From: Homalodisca vitripennis
Taxonomy: Eukaryota; Arthropoda; Insecta; Hemiptera; Cicadellidae
Assembly (NCBI RefSeq): GCF_021130785.1
Contig: NC_060212.1
Location: 146,593,501-146,657,500 of the forward strand
Length of the DNA stretch: 64,000 nucleotides
Direction: 5' to 3'
The position numbers and the translations under genes were made by a program. Shown here one piece after another: positions 35,801 to 46,769 of this stretch (positions are counted from its first letter, which is position 1; every line of letters begins with the position of its first letter). Below the pieces are notes generated by a model that did no database searches, was not told the DNA's origin, and worked only from the letters and a program-made list of their open reading frames with translations.

Positions 35801-38800
35801 ATTGCTGCAACGTTTGGGGTGCGTTAGTCCACAATATCGCGCATTTGGGGCAGCACAGGCTCAGCGAGTGTCTGGTGCCAAATTAATAACTTCGCATAAG
35901 TTTTAACTTTTTTTATAGAAAAAGGATTAATAACCTTGCAGAAAAAACAAAATTTAAACAAAGAACCTCAATCAGTTACTATTAATAATCTCACACATTG
36001 AATTTTAAATTATGCTAGAACATAGACTAACAACATCGCACAAGAAGTTTTAACTTTCTTCTTAGGACAAAGATTAGGAACCCCACACGGTTAGTTTTGA
36101 CATGGATTTGAAAACTGGTATCTAATATGAAACACACTATAAAATCAATAATAATGATTTAAATTACCTTATCACGATATATGATAATCAAATACTTTTG
36201 TTGTAATGTAAATTAGATTAAATAAGTAATTGTTCTTAGGTATTGCAAAATGGAGGGCACAAAAAACCATTGGAGATCAGCTACTTGTGGACGTGTCATT
36301 TCCCGTGGTGACGCCTGATGTGGATGGAGATTGGTATCACGACTTAGCAGTTACTGGCCGTCTGGAGAACAGGAACCATCGCATCATTGCTATTATTTCT
36401 GGCCAAACTGGGTAGGTTGTACATCTGTCTGTATTTGGGAACCTTTACAGCTTATGTTTGTCTCTTTAACATGTTTATATGGGAAATTACAGTGCTCTCC
36501 ACCTTTTTACTGCCACATTTGTTTAGATTTTTTTAAATAGGTTCTACTGAAATGGCATTTGAAAACTGATCCTATCTACATTTTAAATCTCTAGAGTTGT
36601 TATATCTCTACTTGTAGAGTATAGAGTTTTATATGTACAACATTTACACAAGATGGAAAATTAGATATCACTGTCAGTTGACTAACTCATAATAAAACGC
36701 TTGTTTGTTTCTTTCGTGGTAGAATTAAATCAGAGTGATCAGAATAAAATTAAATACCTTCAAAAAAAGTTTCTAAGGCCACGAAACATAAATGTTTTAC
36801 AGGTACAAATCTGTTCATTTGTCCAAAAAAGGATTCCAAGGACAATATTTTGTCCAGCAAACTCTTTTGCACATACTGCCCTGGACGATATATCACCCAT
36901 TTGTCTTCAGAGGGTTAATGAACTTAAGGTTCTCGATGGGTTTCAATAAACTCAAATAACTAATTTATTTTTCTTGTAATTACATTTGACAAAAATTCAT
37001 GTAAAATAAAACAATAACTTTTTAGTATTTCTCTGACAGCTCTTTTCAATTTGAAATTGTACAAATAATTTAGTTTGATATATAATGATATAATAAAATC
37101 TTATATATCATCTTGCACTGCACCATGTACTAAATCTTATCCTAAGATTCGTAGTATGTGTTTTGCTATGATACAAGGTGTATAGGAAAAGACAGGAAAT
37201 TATATCAAGCAGTATAAAATATGTATAATCTGATATGTATAATAGGTTCTGGTATATAGGTTGTTTACCTTGTTCTGTAAATTTGATGTTATTGCCGGTT
37301 GACATTACAGTTACTTAAAACTGTACACACCTTAAGTACCTAATACACCTAAAGCCATCGCTTTTCACACTGAACATGAGAGAAGGTGGAGACTGCATAT
37401 GGGTCTAAGGATGAGCAGAAAGGTCCTACAGTTGCTCATGTCGTCAGGGTGGCGTTTGGACTTCTCTCTTTAAATTGATCGGTATCTTCTCGAGTTGTGG
37501 GTCTAATTACGGGGCATGATCACCTGAGGAAGCATCATCACAGAGTCGGCATTCATCTGGAGGATCCACTCTGTAGAATGTGTGACAGGCAGGAAGAAAC
37601 TGAGCGCCTCCTCTTTGACTGTACTGCAATAGCAAGGGGGCGCTACACCATCTTTTGTAGTCTGGACAAAGGTGGTGAATTTCCCCCAGTAGGATCTGAT
37701 CTTTAGTTTTCAGCGGTTTGTAGAACTGCTGAAATCGTAAACTGGTTGACCTCATGGTATACTTACAGGGTGCGCAAAAGGCCCTTGAGGCTTAAGTCCA
37801 TGGCCGCCCCTTAGAGTAAGAACAAAGCTGTAGCTTTGGCATAGTTTTTGTTTTAATCTTTTTCATTACGTTTATTTTTTTATCCTTTTACTATACCAAA
37901 TATCAGTGTATGTCAAATTGGCTTTTAGAGTATTTATTAGTGCAATTCACATTGTATTCAAATTATACTTGATATAAGTAAATAAATTTCATCTCTGTGT
38001 TTATTGTGATGATAGCTATTATTTTTCCTTCTTTGTAGATTCATACAAAGGTACAATTCATGGCACTGATGTTTGCATGCGTGTTAGTAAATCTATTAAG
38101 ATGAAAGTTTGCAATATTCATTGAATTTAAAATTAAACTCTGCCAATCCTTGCCTGATTAGTAATTATGGCTATGTGCAGGTATATCATGGGGAAGCCAA
38201 TGGAGGTGGAAGGTTGTACTGATATCAACAACCTCACTCTGGACAGAGACTACACATTGTACTACACATGCAAGAACAGCACTAGCAAATGTAAGTACTC
38301 ATTTTGCTGTTTTTCTCTTCTGTCTATTTCACATTGTGGTGGCTGACCACCCCAGATATCTGGCTAACGGTCAGAACCGAGCATATCATTTTTCTGTACT
38401 TATGCATACTCAGTCTTACCTCACTGAATCCGACATTGATTGCTTCACTATTGTCCAATTAAGTGTCATCTATTAAGATCCTTTTTTCATGTTTAAAGTT
38501 TTAACTATTATATTGAGAGCTATTTAATCAAATACTATTGCACTATGAATGAGTTTTTTCTGAGTCAATAGAATATTTAACTTGGAATTGCGGTTTACAT
38601 CATTTTGTATTTATTAGCATTTTGAGAGTCTTAATATATTGTTTTATTTTATGAGTTGGAAAGTAATTATCGTGAAATAAAAACAAAAAATTTTATATTA
38701 AAATAATATGATTTTATTTTTACATGACAGATTGTATTTTAAACTGCTTTTCAACATATTTTACACCATTTCTCAGGTACTTATTTTTGCGTTTGACCAG

Positions 38801-41800
38801 CCAGACGTATCTAAATCTCCCAGAAAAAAAAAAAACATCCCACCAACAAAGACAACCACCATATCTGTATTCCATTTTATGTGTTTTCATCACATTCAAA
38901 TCACTCACTTCCAAACTGGTTTTTCATGTGTGGAAACAAGTGATTGTCCGAGAGTGCTAGATTTGGGCTGTACGGAGGTTGAGTAAATTGCTCCCAACCA
39001 AACTTTCAATTAGCATGTACATGTTATCAGCAGCATGAGGCGGAGCATTATCAAGCAGCTAATAAATCATTTTTTAGAGGATTATTCTATATTTATTTTG
39101 AATTTCATGCCAAAGTTTCCTCAGAGTTGTACAGTAACATTTTGCATCAGTAGTTTTACCTCTGGGAAAAGATTTAGTGAACAAATTTCCTTTCCTTTTC
39201 CAGAATACAGTAGAACATATGAATTATTTGTGCTGACATCGTAGTTTTGAAGTTTTTAGGATATCTTGTGTCTCTTTGCTTCATTCTACCATTCCTGCAC
39301 TTTCACCATAACAGTGGACAGTGAATTTCAACTGGATTATTAATTGATTTAAAGTTTTAAATGACGTGTGTAAACACAAGACTTGTCAACCATAAGGTCT
39401 TCAGTGTGGAGTTGATAAGTGCCAGCAGTGTTCTATTATAGTATTACGGTGAAACAGTATTTACTCTCCGGACACACCTCTTATGGTGACTATTTTTATG
39501 AATAAGTGTGTGCTTCTGAAGCATGTGATTTACTCTCTAGTGTGTAGAAAAGCCTACTTAACAACCCAAACTTAGCCAATTTTTACCATTTTTAATTTTG
39601 TACAATGTAAAAGCACATTTTAAAATTTTGTTCTGACAACTCGAACACATATTTTATGGTATTTTTATGAAGGGTAATAAAATTGTAAACATTTGTTTGC
39701 ATCTGTTCATTTATTAAAATAGTTGAGAGTTACTGCAGTAAATTAAGTCAATATAAAATTTTTAATTTATCACTTGTAGTTATTAATTATTTATTTTCAT
39801 ATTTTGATAATTGTAATTGTTTTATTAATGATATGGCATTAGTAGTAAGTAGTGAGAATCTCTAAATAGAACTCAAAACTATTGCAATTTGAGTGAAATA
39901 TCTAAAATTAAAGAACAGGTGCATGTGTCTGTTTGAATCCCTAAATTGGTTTGTACATCATTTTAATACCTTTTTATGGCAAAAGACAATTCATTGCACA
40001 ATATATTTTCATACAAAAAGATGATAAAAATTACTAGTAAGCAATTGAAATATCTTGAATCAATAAAGAGGGGTATGTTGTTAAATATTTACGATTTGAA
40101 TATGATACTTTATTCACTTAAAATTTAGGTTTCACGTAATTCCTTAAAAAAAAAAAAAAAATAGGATTCGTGTATGACACAATATTTGCATTGCAGTGTT
40201 CAGCGAGCGTCAGGTGGCTTTGGTGAATGCGGTGCAGATGATGACAAACCGCTCAGTGGTTCCACACGGAACTGTACCGGTGACAACACGGCACCTTGGC
40301 AATGAGTGGAGTGTCAACGGCTACAGACTCAACCTGGTCAACTCCGGCCACTCACCCTCTGACTATCAGGTCCTCATAAACTTAGTGTAAACTTACCTGA
40401 AATTTTAGTGTTTAGTGTTAAGTTATTAGAAAATATCTTTTCAAGATTTGGATTAGAAATTTCCTTTGTTGTTATTGAAATAAATCGCATGATCCTCTAG
40501 GAGGGTTATTTAATGTAAGCAGGTTTAAATGATTTCAATATTACTAAATATGTTTTGAAAAGTATGTAGCATTTAGCTTCTTCTTCTCTTGTTTTCTATT
40601 GATGTGTATTGAGAAGCTTACGCTTCAAGCAGATACAGAGTATCTACTCACATAAAGTGTTGAAATTCAAAGGGATCAAGGTTTGTACCATATCAAATTC
40701 AAGGCTTTGTTAAAAATTTGTTTGATGATGTACTAAGGATTGTGAAGGAGAAAAGATTTTTTTTAACATTTGCAGTTCAATGATAAGAAATCAGTAACAG
40801 TACATTTCAAGATCTGCAATCTGATCTCTCCGTCACGTGAAGAAAGAACCTAGCATATAACTACGATCTGGGTTAACATAAACAAACCAGCGGGTTTTTA
40901 CATAAATAATGCAGGAATTACAGCCAACATGTTGTGTGTCAACTCTATGCACACTATCTGTAAAACATTTGCTTAATATAAACAAAACAAAAATTATTAA
41001 AACTGAACTAAAAAACATAGGTCACAACAGGTCTGCCCTGAACGACCCTCAAAATTCGAGAGTGAGCACTTTCAAGATACAACCCAGTTGCTTTTCGTAT
41101 AGCAACTTTTCTGTTGAAGTTGTTATCTGTGGTTGGTTGTTGATGAATCCTTGTAGAGTTAAATGCTGTTATTATGTCAAAAAAAATAATGAAATAAGCT
41201 ATCCTTCTTGGTTTAATATTTTTCTTGATGATAGGTGAGTGTAACAGTGACTGACCACAACAACCAGAGTGTGTGGAGTCCGACCATGCAACAAACCTAC
41301 GCTATGACACCCGTCGTCCTTCACTTCCAGCAGGCCATCTCAGGCTTCCTGCTCAAGTTCTGGTATTGGCATGCACCCCATGATCAGGTCAGTACGCTCT
41401 GGAAGGTGTGAGTTTAATTTTGCCTTAAAAATTATAATGCTCAAGATAACTTCTAGTTGATTGCAATTATCCGTTTGTTGGCAGAAGAAGGACAAGGAGG
41501 GAAACATAATGAATAGCCTGAGTGAACGTGTGGTTTTGGTTACGTTCAATGCCACCGGGAGCACTCACATCGTTAATGCCAGTCAGACCGACATTGTGCA
41601 GCTCTGCTCCAATCGAACTTGCCAACCCGAGCTGTCCAGCCAAACTGAGTCTTGTAAGTTCTTTTAGTTTATTATAAATTTGTTATTTTAATTTCATCTA
41701 GATATGATTACAAGTGTTTTTAAATGTACTGGCTACAAAAAGGCTCAATCACGACCACTCTTAGTTCAATTACAACTGAAACTGTTTACCATGATGGACT

Positions 41801-44129
41801 ACCAAATATTATAACATTACACTTTGGAAAAAAAATGCAATTCCATTACGATATCATACTCTTACAAGTGGACTGAATTCATCTGTAATTATCAAAAGCA
41901 ATCTGATCAGCTGATTGGCAAGTGTTAGTTGGCAGTAATCTACCAACACCACATTCGTGTTGTGTTAAGCTACAAAGCAATCCGATATTTTCTGCAGCTT
42001 ACAAAAACAAATGTTATATCAAACATATTATTTACCATGTAGCATGAATTTTAAAAATTGTAAAATTTTCTATGGCAAAAAAACAATTTCTCTAGTCTCA
42101 ACACAGTACATCTACAATATATGAAAACAGAGATATATTTCCTGTTGTGTCTGGATTATAGCAGGCATTAGTTGTTTTGTGCTGATACAAATTTTCAGAT
42201 GTGCAAAATTAATTTTGGTAATTATATATCTTATTTTGTAAATCTCACAAATCTCCTGGTGTACATAATATGAGTATAATGAATCATCAAATTCAACAGA
42301 CCAACAGCCATTGTGTTTCAACACAGCCTCATAACGCTTTATGCAATGAAGCATTAAGATTCATTATCATTAGATTCTGTAGTAACATGATTTTTGTGTT
42401 CCATATTATATGGCAAATAACTTGACACTAGAACGTTCTTTCTGTTAACATGTTGACGTCAAGTGCTTATTCCCAGATTTTTTTTATATGCTGTTGAAGT
42501 TTTCAATGATAATGGCAAAAAAGCCATATATAATGAGAAAAGTATTTAAATTTCACAATTTTGCACAACAAAATTATTTAAATATTTTTTTAATGTTTCT
42601 CTGTGTACTCCAAGGGGTACTTAAAAAATTAATTTACCATAAAAATCAAGCAATCATGCATTTGATGGAGTACACAATAGGTATTTATTTTTAAGCATGG
42701 GATCAAAATTAACAAACCACCAAGGCAGGCAAACAATAGAAACGCAATAAGGAAATCCATAGCAACGTATACTTTATTGAGCACACAACACGTTCTTTAC
42801 AAAAGCCCGGTGTGTACCTGATTGAACGTATTAGAAACTGGATTGGAATGTATAAAATCTTGAGTACAAAACATAACTGATGAGTAAATTATGTACTTAA
42901 TTGGTCTTCCAAAGTCTTATTTCATCCATTGAAGTCTGTAGGAGCTCAACTGGTACCTCATAATGATTTAACCCGGAGAAAAATTTACATGAGTCCTTGG
43001 TCTGTAATTGATAATAATGGATCTGGATGAGGATGGAATTCAGAAGCTCATCTCTTACCTCATGACATTCAAGAAAATCCTGCATATATTTGCAATTGGT
43101 AGTCAAGAAGGTTTTAGATGATTGATATATTCAGTTAAGAGTATTATTAGTAGACCAGAACAAGGATTGGGTTACAGGAATTATTCTCTTACCTCACAAT
43201 AATTCACAGTACTTTTATTAATACAAGAACTTGGAGAAAACATCTTAATGCACTTAATCTTACAAGGTCTTCTGTGGCTGCTCTGTAGTGACAGGATCTG
43301 GTTGAAGATGGATTATTAGAGAAGTGCAAGAAAGGACCTCTAATCGTCTTAACGTCGCCCGTCAAAAATAAAGAGCTGACAATAATTTATGTCACTCTGC
43401 AGTTGCTCTGTTATAATTTATAGCCAAGGTAATGTTTGACATGAACCCAGCAGGGATCACTTCTGGCTGGTTTATACCTACCAGTTGAACCCACCACTGG
43501 GCACAGCATAAACCGATGTGCCACTTCAATCTGGGCAACCTTATGGATGTCCAGTAGCGGCACATCACTAACCGCAAATGTTGAGATTCTGGGATTCATG
43601 GGCAATTCGATAGGTCTAGTCTACTGTGGAAGATGGCTGTTGGAGTTGGTTCCCTTACCTCAGAGGCTCTTGTTAACCTCAACAAGGGTGTGCCACCCCC
43701 TGCCTACTTTGACTGGAGAGGCTGGTTCACAGCTGGCCTCCCTTCTTCTGGGATGACTTTGAGATGTAGTGCCCTAATTCTTCCTCACGGATCTCGATAG
43801 GAGGCGGCCCCTACTCCCTAACCTTACCCATCCTGAATATCCTATCACTCCGGAAGCAGCGCAAAGGTTCTTACAGGACTAAGTGCAATTTATAAGCTTC
43901 TTGTCCTAAGAGAGCAAAAAAAAAAATGTTTGACATGTCCTCTGTTGTAGTGTTGATAGTGGACCTGGATGAGGATGGTTCTCAGGAACTGATCTCTTAC
44001 CTCGTGACATTTCAACCTCGGGAAAAGTCTGCTCCTGCCCTACCTTTATGGAAGCTACAGACCAAGTTGAGGCTGATACGGCTGGAATCCGAACTCCCCA
44101 AACTGTACGAAGCCATTCAACGCCACTAA
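32850..44129 (+). CDS. FAM234/ITFG3-like type II membrane protein, eight exons
   Basis: Exons 32850-33102, 33230-33514, 36240-36411, 38181-38290, 40197-40369, 41235-41387, 41485-41653 and 43951-44129 join in frame to 1,494 nt (497 residues plus stop). The protein starts MGDYQPLRSDDAHTNNH. A single membrane span (LAFGCSILLCFITIVVFLWV, about residues 42-62) gives a short cytoplasmic tail and a large outer domain. FG-GAP-like calcium motifs are VTPDVDGDWYHDLAV in exon 3 and IVDLDEDGSQELISYL in exon 8. Several NxS/T sites (NRS, NLT, NAT, NAS) fit a glycosylated ectodomain. Topology, length and propeller-like motifs fit the FAM234A/B (ITFG3) family, whose role is poorly known. The assignment is by pattern, not alignment. 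Introns hold at least five transposon fragments. Confidence 0.75.
34585..34765 (+). pseudogene. PIF/Harbinger transposase N-terminal fragment
   Basis: The reading KRKPYKWWMSNLHKKRSGSE, then MFDMKFKEISRQYKNFFTQM and SASEFECKKIRPKV matches the start of Harbinger nucleases, where RRxWWxxPxNxxR is followed by a helix and a phenylalanine-rich FxxxFRMSxxxFxxLL block. It lies in intron 2 of the FAM234-like gene; the catalytic domain is missing. Confidence 0.55.
35545..35615. repeat. T-rich low-complexity tract
   Basis: About 70 bases of T interrupted by single A bases, in intron 2. It could be the old poly-A end of a minus-strand retroposon, but no body is recognised. Confidence 0.8.
37370..37810 (+). 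pseudogene. 3' fragment of the R1/LOA-type LINE family
   Basis: GLITGHDHLRKHHHRVGIHL, then CRMCDRQEETERLLFDC and IARGRYTIFCSLDKGGEFPP (37497-37690) is the same C-terminal zinc motif as at 13840-13960. Non-coding flanks also match those of the copies at 12320 and 61370 (TGAGGCTTAAG near the end). It is 5'-truncated and sits in intron 3 of the FAM234-like gene. Confidence 0.75.
38715..39330 (-). pseudogene. Degenerate mariner transposase, C-terminal half
   Basis: On the minus strand the order is DNAPPHAADNMYMLIESL (containing the second catalytic Asp), then after a frameshift YSPNLALSDNHLFPHMKN, and finally KRKNKYLRNGVKYVEK before 38720. This matches the end of mariner transposases (HDNARPH, PYSPDLAPSD, CLNxxGDYVEK). 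Inactive; it lies in intron 4 of the FAM234-like gene. Confidence 0.7.
40800..41010 (-). repeat. Dispersed retroelement-tail-like repeat, copy 3
   Basis: AGATCTGCAATCTGATCTCT, then GAAGAAAGAACC and later AACATAAACAAACCAGCGGG. It is inverse to the copy at 2490 and lies in intron 5 of the FAM234-like gene. Confidence 0.5.
42915..43335 (+). pseudogene. Four decayed tandem copies of the last FAM234-like exon
   Basis: Segments at about 42920-42995, 43005-43085, 43140-43200 and 43275-43335 each align to the core of exon 8 (43951-44010). The clearest, at 43020-43072, has GGATCTGGATGAGGATGG and CTCATCTCTTACCTCATGAC against the exon's GGACCTGGATGAGGATGG and CTGATCTCTTACCTCGTGAC. It would encode MDLDEDGIQKLISYLMTF. 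The others share AGGA(A/G)CT, CTTACCTCA and GATCTGG(A/T)TGA words in the same order but carry stops. All lie on the sense strand in intron 7. Confidence 0.65.
43444..43924 (+). mobile_element. SINE-like retroposon, copy 1, with target duplication
   Basis: The roughly 480-bp body (from CCAGCAGGGATCACTTCTGG to ATAAGCTTCTTGTCCTAAGA) ends in an A-run and is flanked by a perfect 13-bp direct repeat, AATGTTTGACATG, at 43431-43443 and 43925-43937. A near-identical body occurs at 50998-51498. Both copies start at the same place, which fits a SINE or fixed-length non-autonomous element better than random 5' truncation. No open frame is shared. It sits just before exon 8 of the FAM234-like gene. Confidence 0.85.
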
Positions 44130-44636
44130 GAGACACATCCGTTCTCTACCCTTGCTGGTTTCAAGATTCAAATCCCTTTATTTTTGTATGTGATATTTTT
44201 AAACTAATTTTTAAATGTATGTAATTTGGATATGTCATAACTTAGACAATACCTACTTACTGTTAAATTTACTTAATATATTTTTTTTACCTTAAAGGGC
44301 TGTTTTTGGATTGATATTATTTGTGATATTAGGTTTTTACGTGATATTACAGTCTTCTATAGAAATATTGAATATTTTTAAAAGATTGAGGTGAATTATA
44401 TATAAAATATCTATAATTTTAAGGTATATAATTCTTAAGAAAATAATTGTAAAACCATACAATGACTTGTGTTTGTAGTATTTTTACGTTTATATGGACA
44501 GATAAAATGGATAATAATACACAACAATTGTGCAATATTAAGTTGTAGTAAGAAGTAATAATATTTTCAAGATAAGATCATTTTACTTTTTAAAAAGGAG
44601 TTCGTAACATCACTGAACATGTTTTGAATTTGATTT

Positions 44637-44642
44637 AATAAA
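44637..44642 (+). promoter_or_regulatory. Polyadenylation signal of the FAM234-like gene
   Basis: AATAAA is about 510 bases after the stop codon at 44127-44129, in an AT-rich 3' UTR with no clearer earlier candidate. Confidence 0.4.
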
Positions 44643-45338
44643 GTAAACTTATAAATAATGTTCACAGAGAAATTAAGTACTTTTTAGTAAGCTTTTTTTA
44701 TTTAGACTTGTGGGTTGTTGGTTTAACCAAAATGTATGTATTAAGAAAAACCATTTTTTTAAAGCATACAACTCATTCTGAATTTATTGGTTGAGAAACC
44801 GACTTTCAAAATTCTGTTTTTAGTCAATTAAATGTATGACAGTTTACTTTAACAGAGACAACTAAAAATCCAAGTTTTATGTACTACAATTTTTGTTGTT
44901 GTAAAAATGCATGTTTATTAACATTAAACTAATTCTTTATATTTAACACAATATTTTATACTTTTTTGCTATATAGCTAGCTGATTAGGAAACTTATGTC
45001 ATGTTCACTCAGATTTTTAGTTTTTTTTTACAGAAAACCATTTTAAGGACACATTTAAAATTTGAGATAATCTTGTTAAGTGTAAAAATTCAATATTATA
45101 TTGGAGTTGTTATATGAAAAAAGTGCTTTTTCTTGAAGTGGTTACTGACTACTAGCTTGACAGTGTCAGTTGTTTATGTAGTTCTGTAAAGTTGTAGTTT
45201 CTTGATAAAAATATTATATTAATTACGTACAAATGTTCCAAGGTAAGATTCATGTGCAAAGAAACAATTATTTGTTGGGGGTATTACCGCTTAAAACACT
45301 ACTTTCTTAAGAGACACTTCACTAGTGACTGTAATCCG

Positions 45339-46769
45339 TCAGCCATGTAGGATTTCTTGTTGTTCAGTAGAAGTTTCTTGTTCAATCCATCTGATTACGT
45401 CTTCTGGTTCTAGTACATTGGAATACTGAAGTAAGAGCAGTACTGCCTCAGCACAACCTCTCTTACAAGCTTGCTCCATAGCATGTGGCATTCTACCGTG
45501 AGGTTCATCAGGATCAGCTCCATGTTGCAACAACAACATCCTTATACATCTCACAGCAGTGCTCACATTATAATAATTCATAGCAGCTAAGCAGGCGCAT
45601 ATCGGATCGGTGTAGCTGATTAAACTAACTTTACTTACCACTTTTAAGGGACTTCCATGATTAATCAATGCTAATAAGAATTCTAGGGTCTTTTCACCAA
45701 AATTGTACATCTGCATCTCAAGCAAATACGATATGGGTGTAAGCAATGTCAAGCCTTTCTTTCCCCAGTCCTCGTCACGAATCTCAGGGCATTGTAGAAC
45801 AGCTGGATCAAAATTTGATTTCAATACCTTAACTAAAAACGATAAATCTTCCGTGTCAATAGCAAGACATATCAAACTATCAATTGTTTTTATTTTGGAT
45901 ATAACTTCAAAATCTCTATCCTCATCGAATGTGCAGTACTTCAAAATAAATTTATCACTGGTTACCCTGTGTAGTGCATTAAATATATCAAAATCTACAC
46001 AGGAAGTACATGCATGATGAAGAGGTGTATAATTGATATTATCTGCAACATTAGCATTTGCCCCTTGTGATAATAACGCTTCAACAACTGATAAGTTATG
46101 AGATTGAACAGCCAACATTAGAGGAGTACGTCCATCCTTATTGCGAAAATTGATCAAATCACGTTGTGTAGAGGAGGTAAATAATAGGGTCAAAGTTTTT
46201 AAAAGACCACTTTGGCATGCAAAATGAAAAGGAAGTTTCCTTCGTCTTCTAAAACATCAGGATTAGCATTGTGCCTCAGAAGAAAATGACAAATTTCATG
46301 TATCATTTCATCTTGTTGCACTCGAACCCCTCTTCTAGAGGTGGGATAAAGAACTGCTTCATGAAGAGCTGTATAACCTTTGTAATCCTGAGCATTTACT
46401 TGCGCTCCAAATTCCACAAGAAGTTGCACAATTTTGAAGTTTCCTTTACTACAAGCCACATTCAGAGGACGAACTTCTTCAATGTTGGCAAGGTTCACAT
46501 CGCACTTTGACTGTTTCAACAACAGATTCACAGCATTCAGACAACCATTCTCGCACGCAAGAAATAGTGGAGTGTTTCCTAGAAACGTTTGTGAGTTTAC
46601 ATCAGCAGGATACCATTCAACACCTTGTTTGTCCATTTGCAAAAACCGGTGCAGTTGTAGCCATGCTACACTTCTTTAACCAGTAATTTGATAACAGCTT
46701 CATACACTTTTCTATGAAGCAGTCTCATTAAACTCTATCAAAAGCCAGCTTTTTTGGGAGTTCATCCAT
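45339..46769 (-). pseudogene. Intronless ankyrin-repeat gene or retrocopy with three frameshifts
   Basis: From ATG at 46769 the protein reads MDELPKKLAFDRV, shifts near 46730 to MRLLHRKVYEAVIKLLVK, and shifts near 46670 to WLQLHRFLQMDKQGVEWYPA. It runs through repeats such as NTPLFLACENGCLNAVNLLL, RPLNVACSKGNFKIVQLLVE and YTALHEAV. A third shift near 46230 restores FACQSGLLKTLTLLFTSS, then GRTPLMLAVQSHNLSVVEAL and YTPLHHACTS to the stop at 45339. About six ankyrin repeats are followed by a less repetitive C-terminus. Each break is one missing base, two beside T- or C-runs. A protein-binding role is typical of the family; no specific function can be given. A retrocopy, or a live gene with assembly errors, would both fit. 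Confidence 0.7.

Noticed and set aside
35700..35895. GC-rich patch with partly inverted words (TGGCACCA / TGGTGCCA)
   Set aside because: The inverted similarity is short and interrupted, with no target duplication, so it is not called as an element.
36701..36949. 82-codon open frame in intron 3 of the FAM234-like gene, preceded by an acceptor-like site
   Set aside because: No recognisable domain; including it would break the clean 498-codon joining of the eight exons.
43392..43605. Minus-strand open frames inside the SINE-like element
   Set aside because: The frame is not kept in the second copy at 50998-51498.
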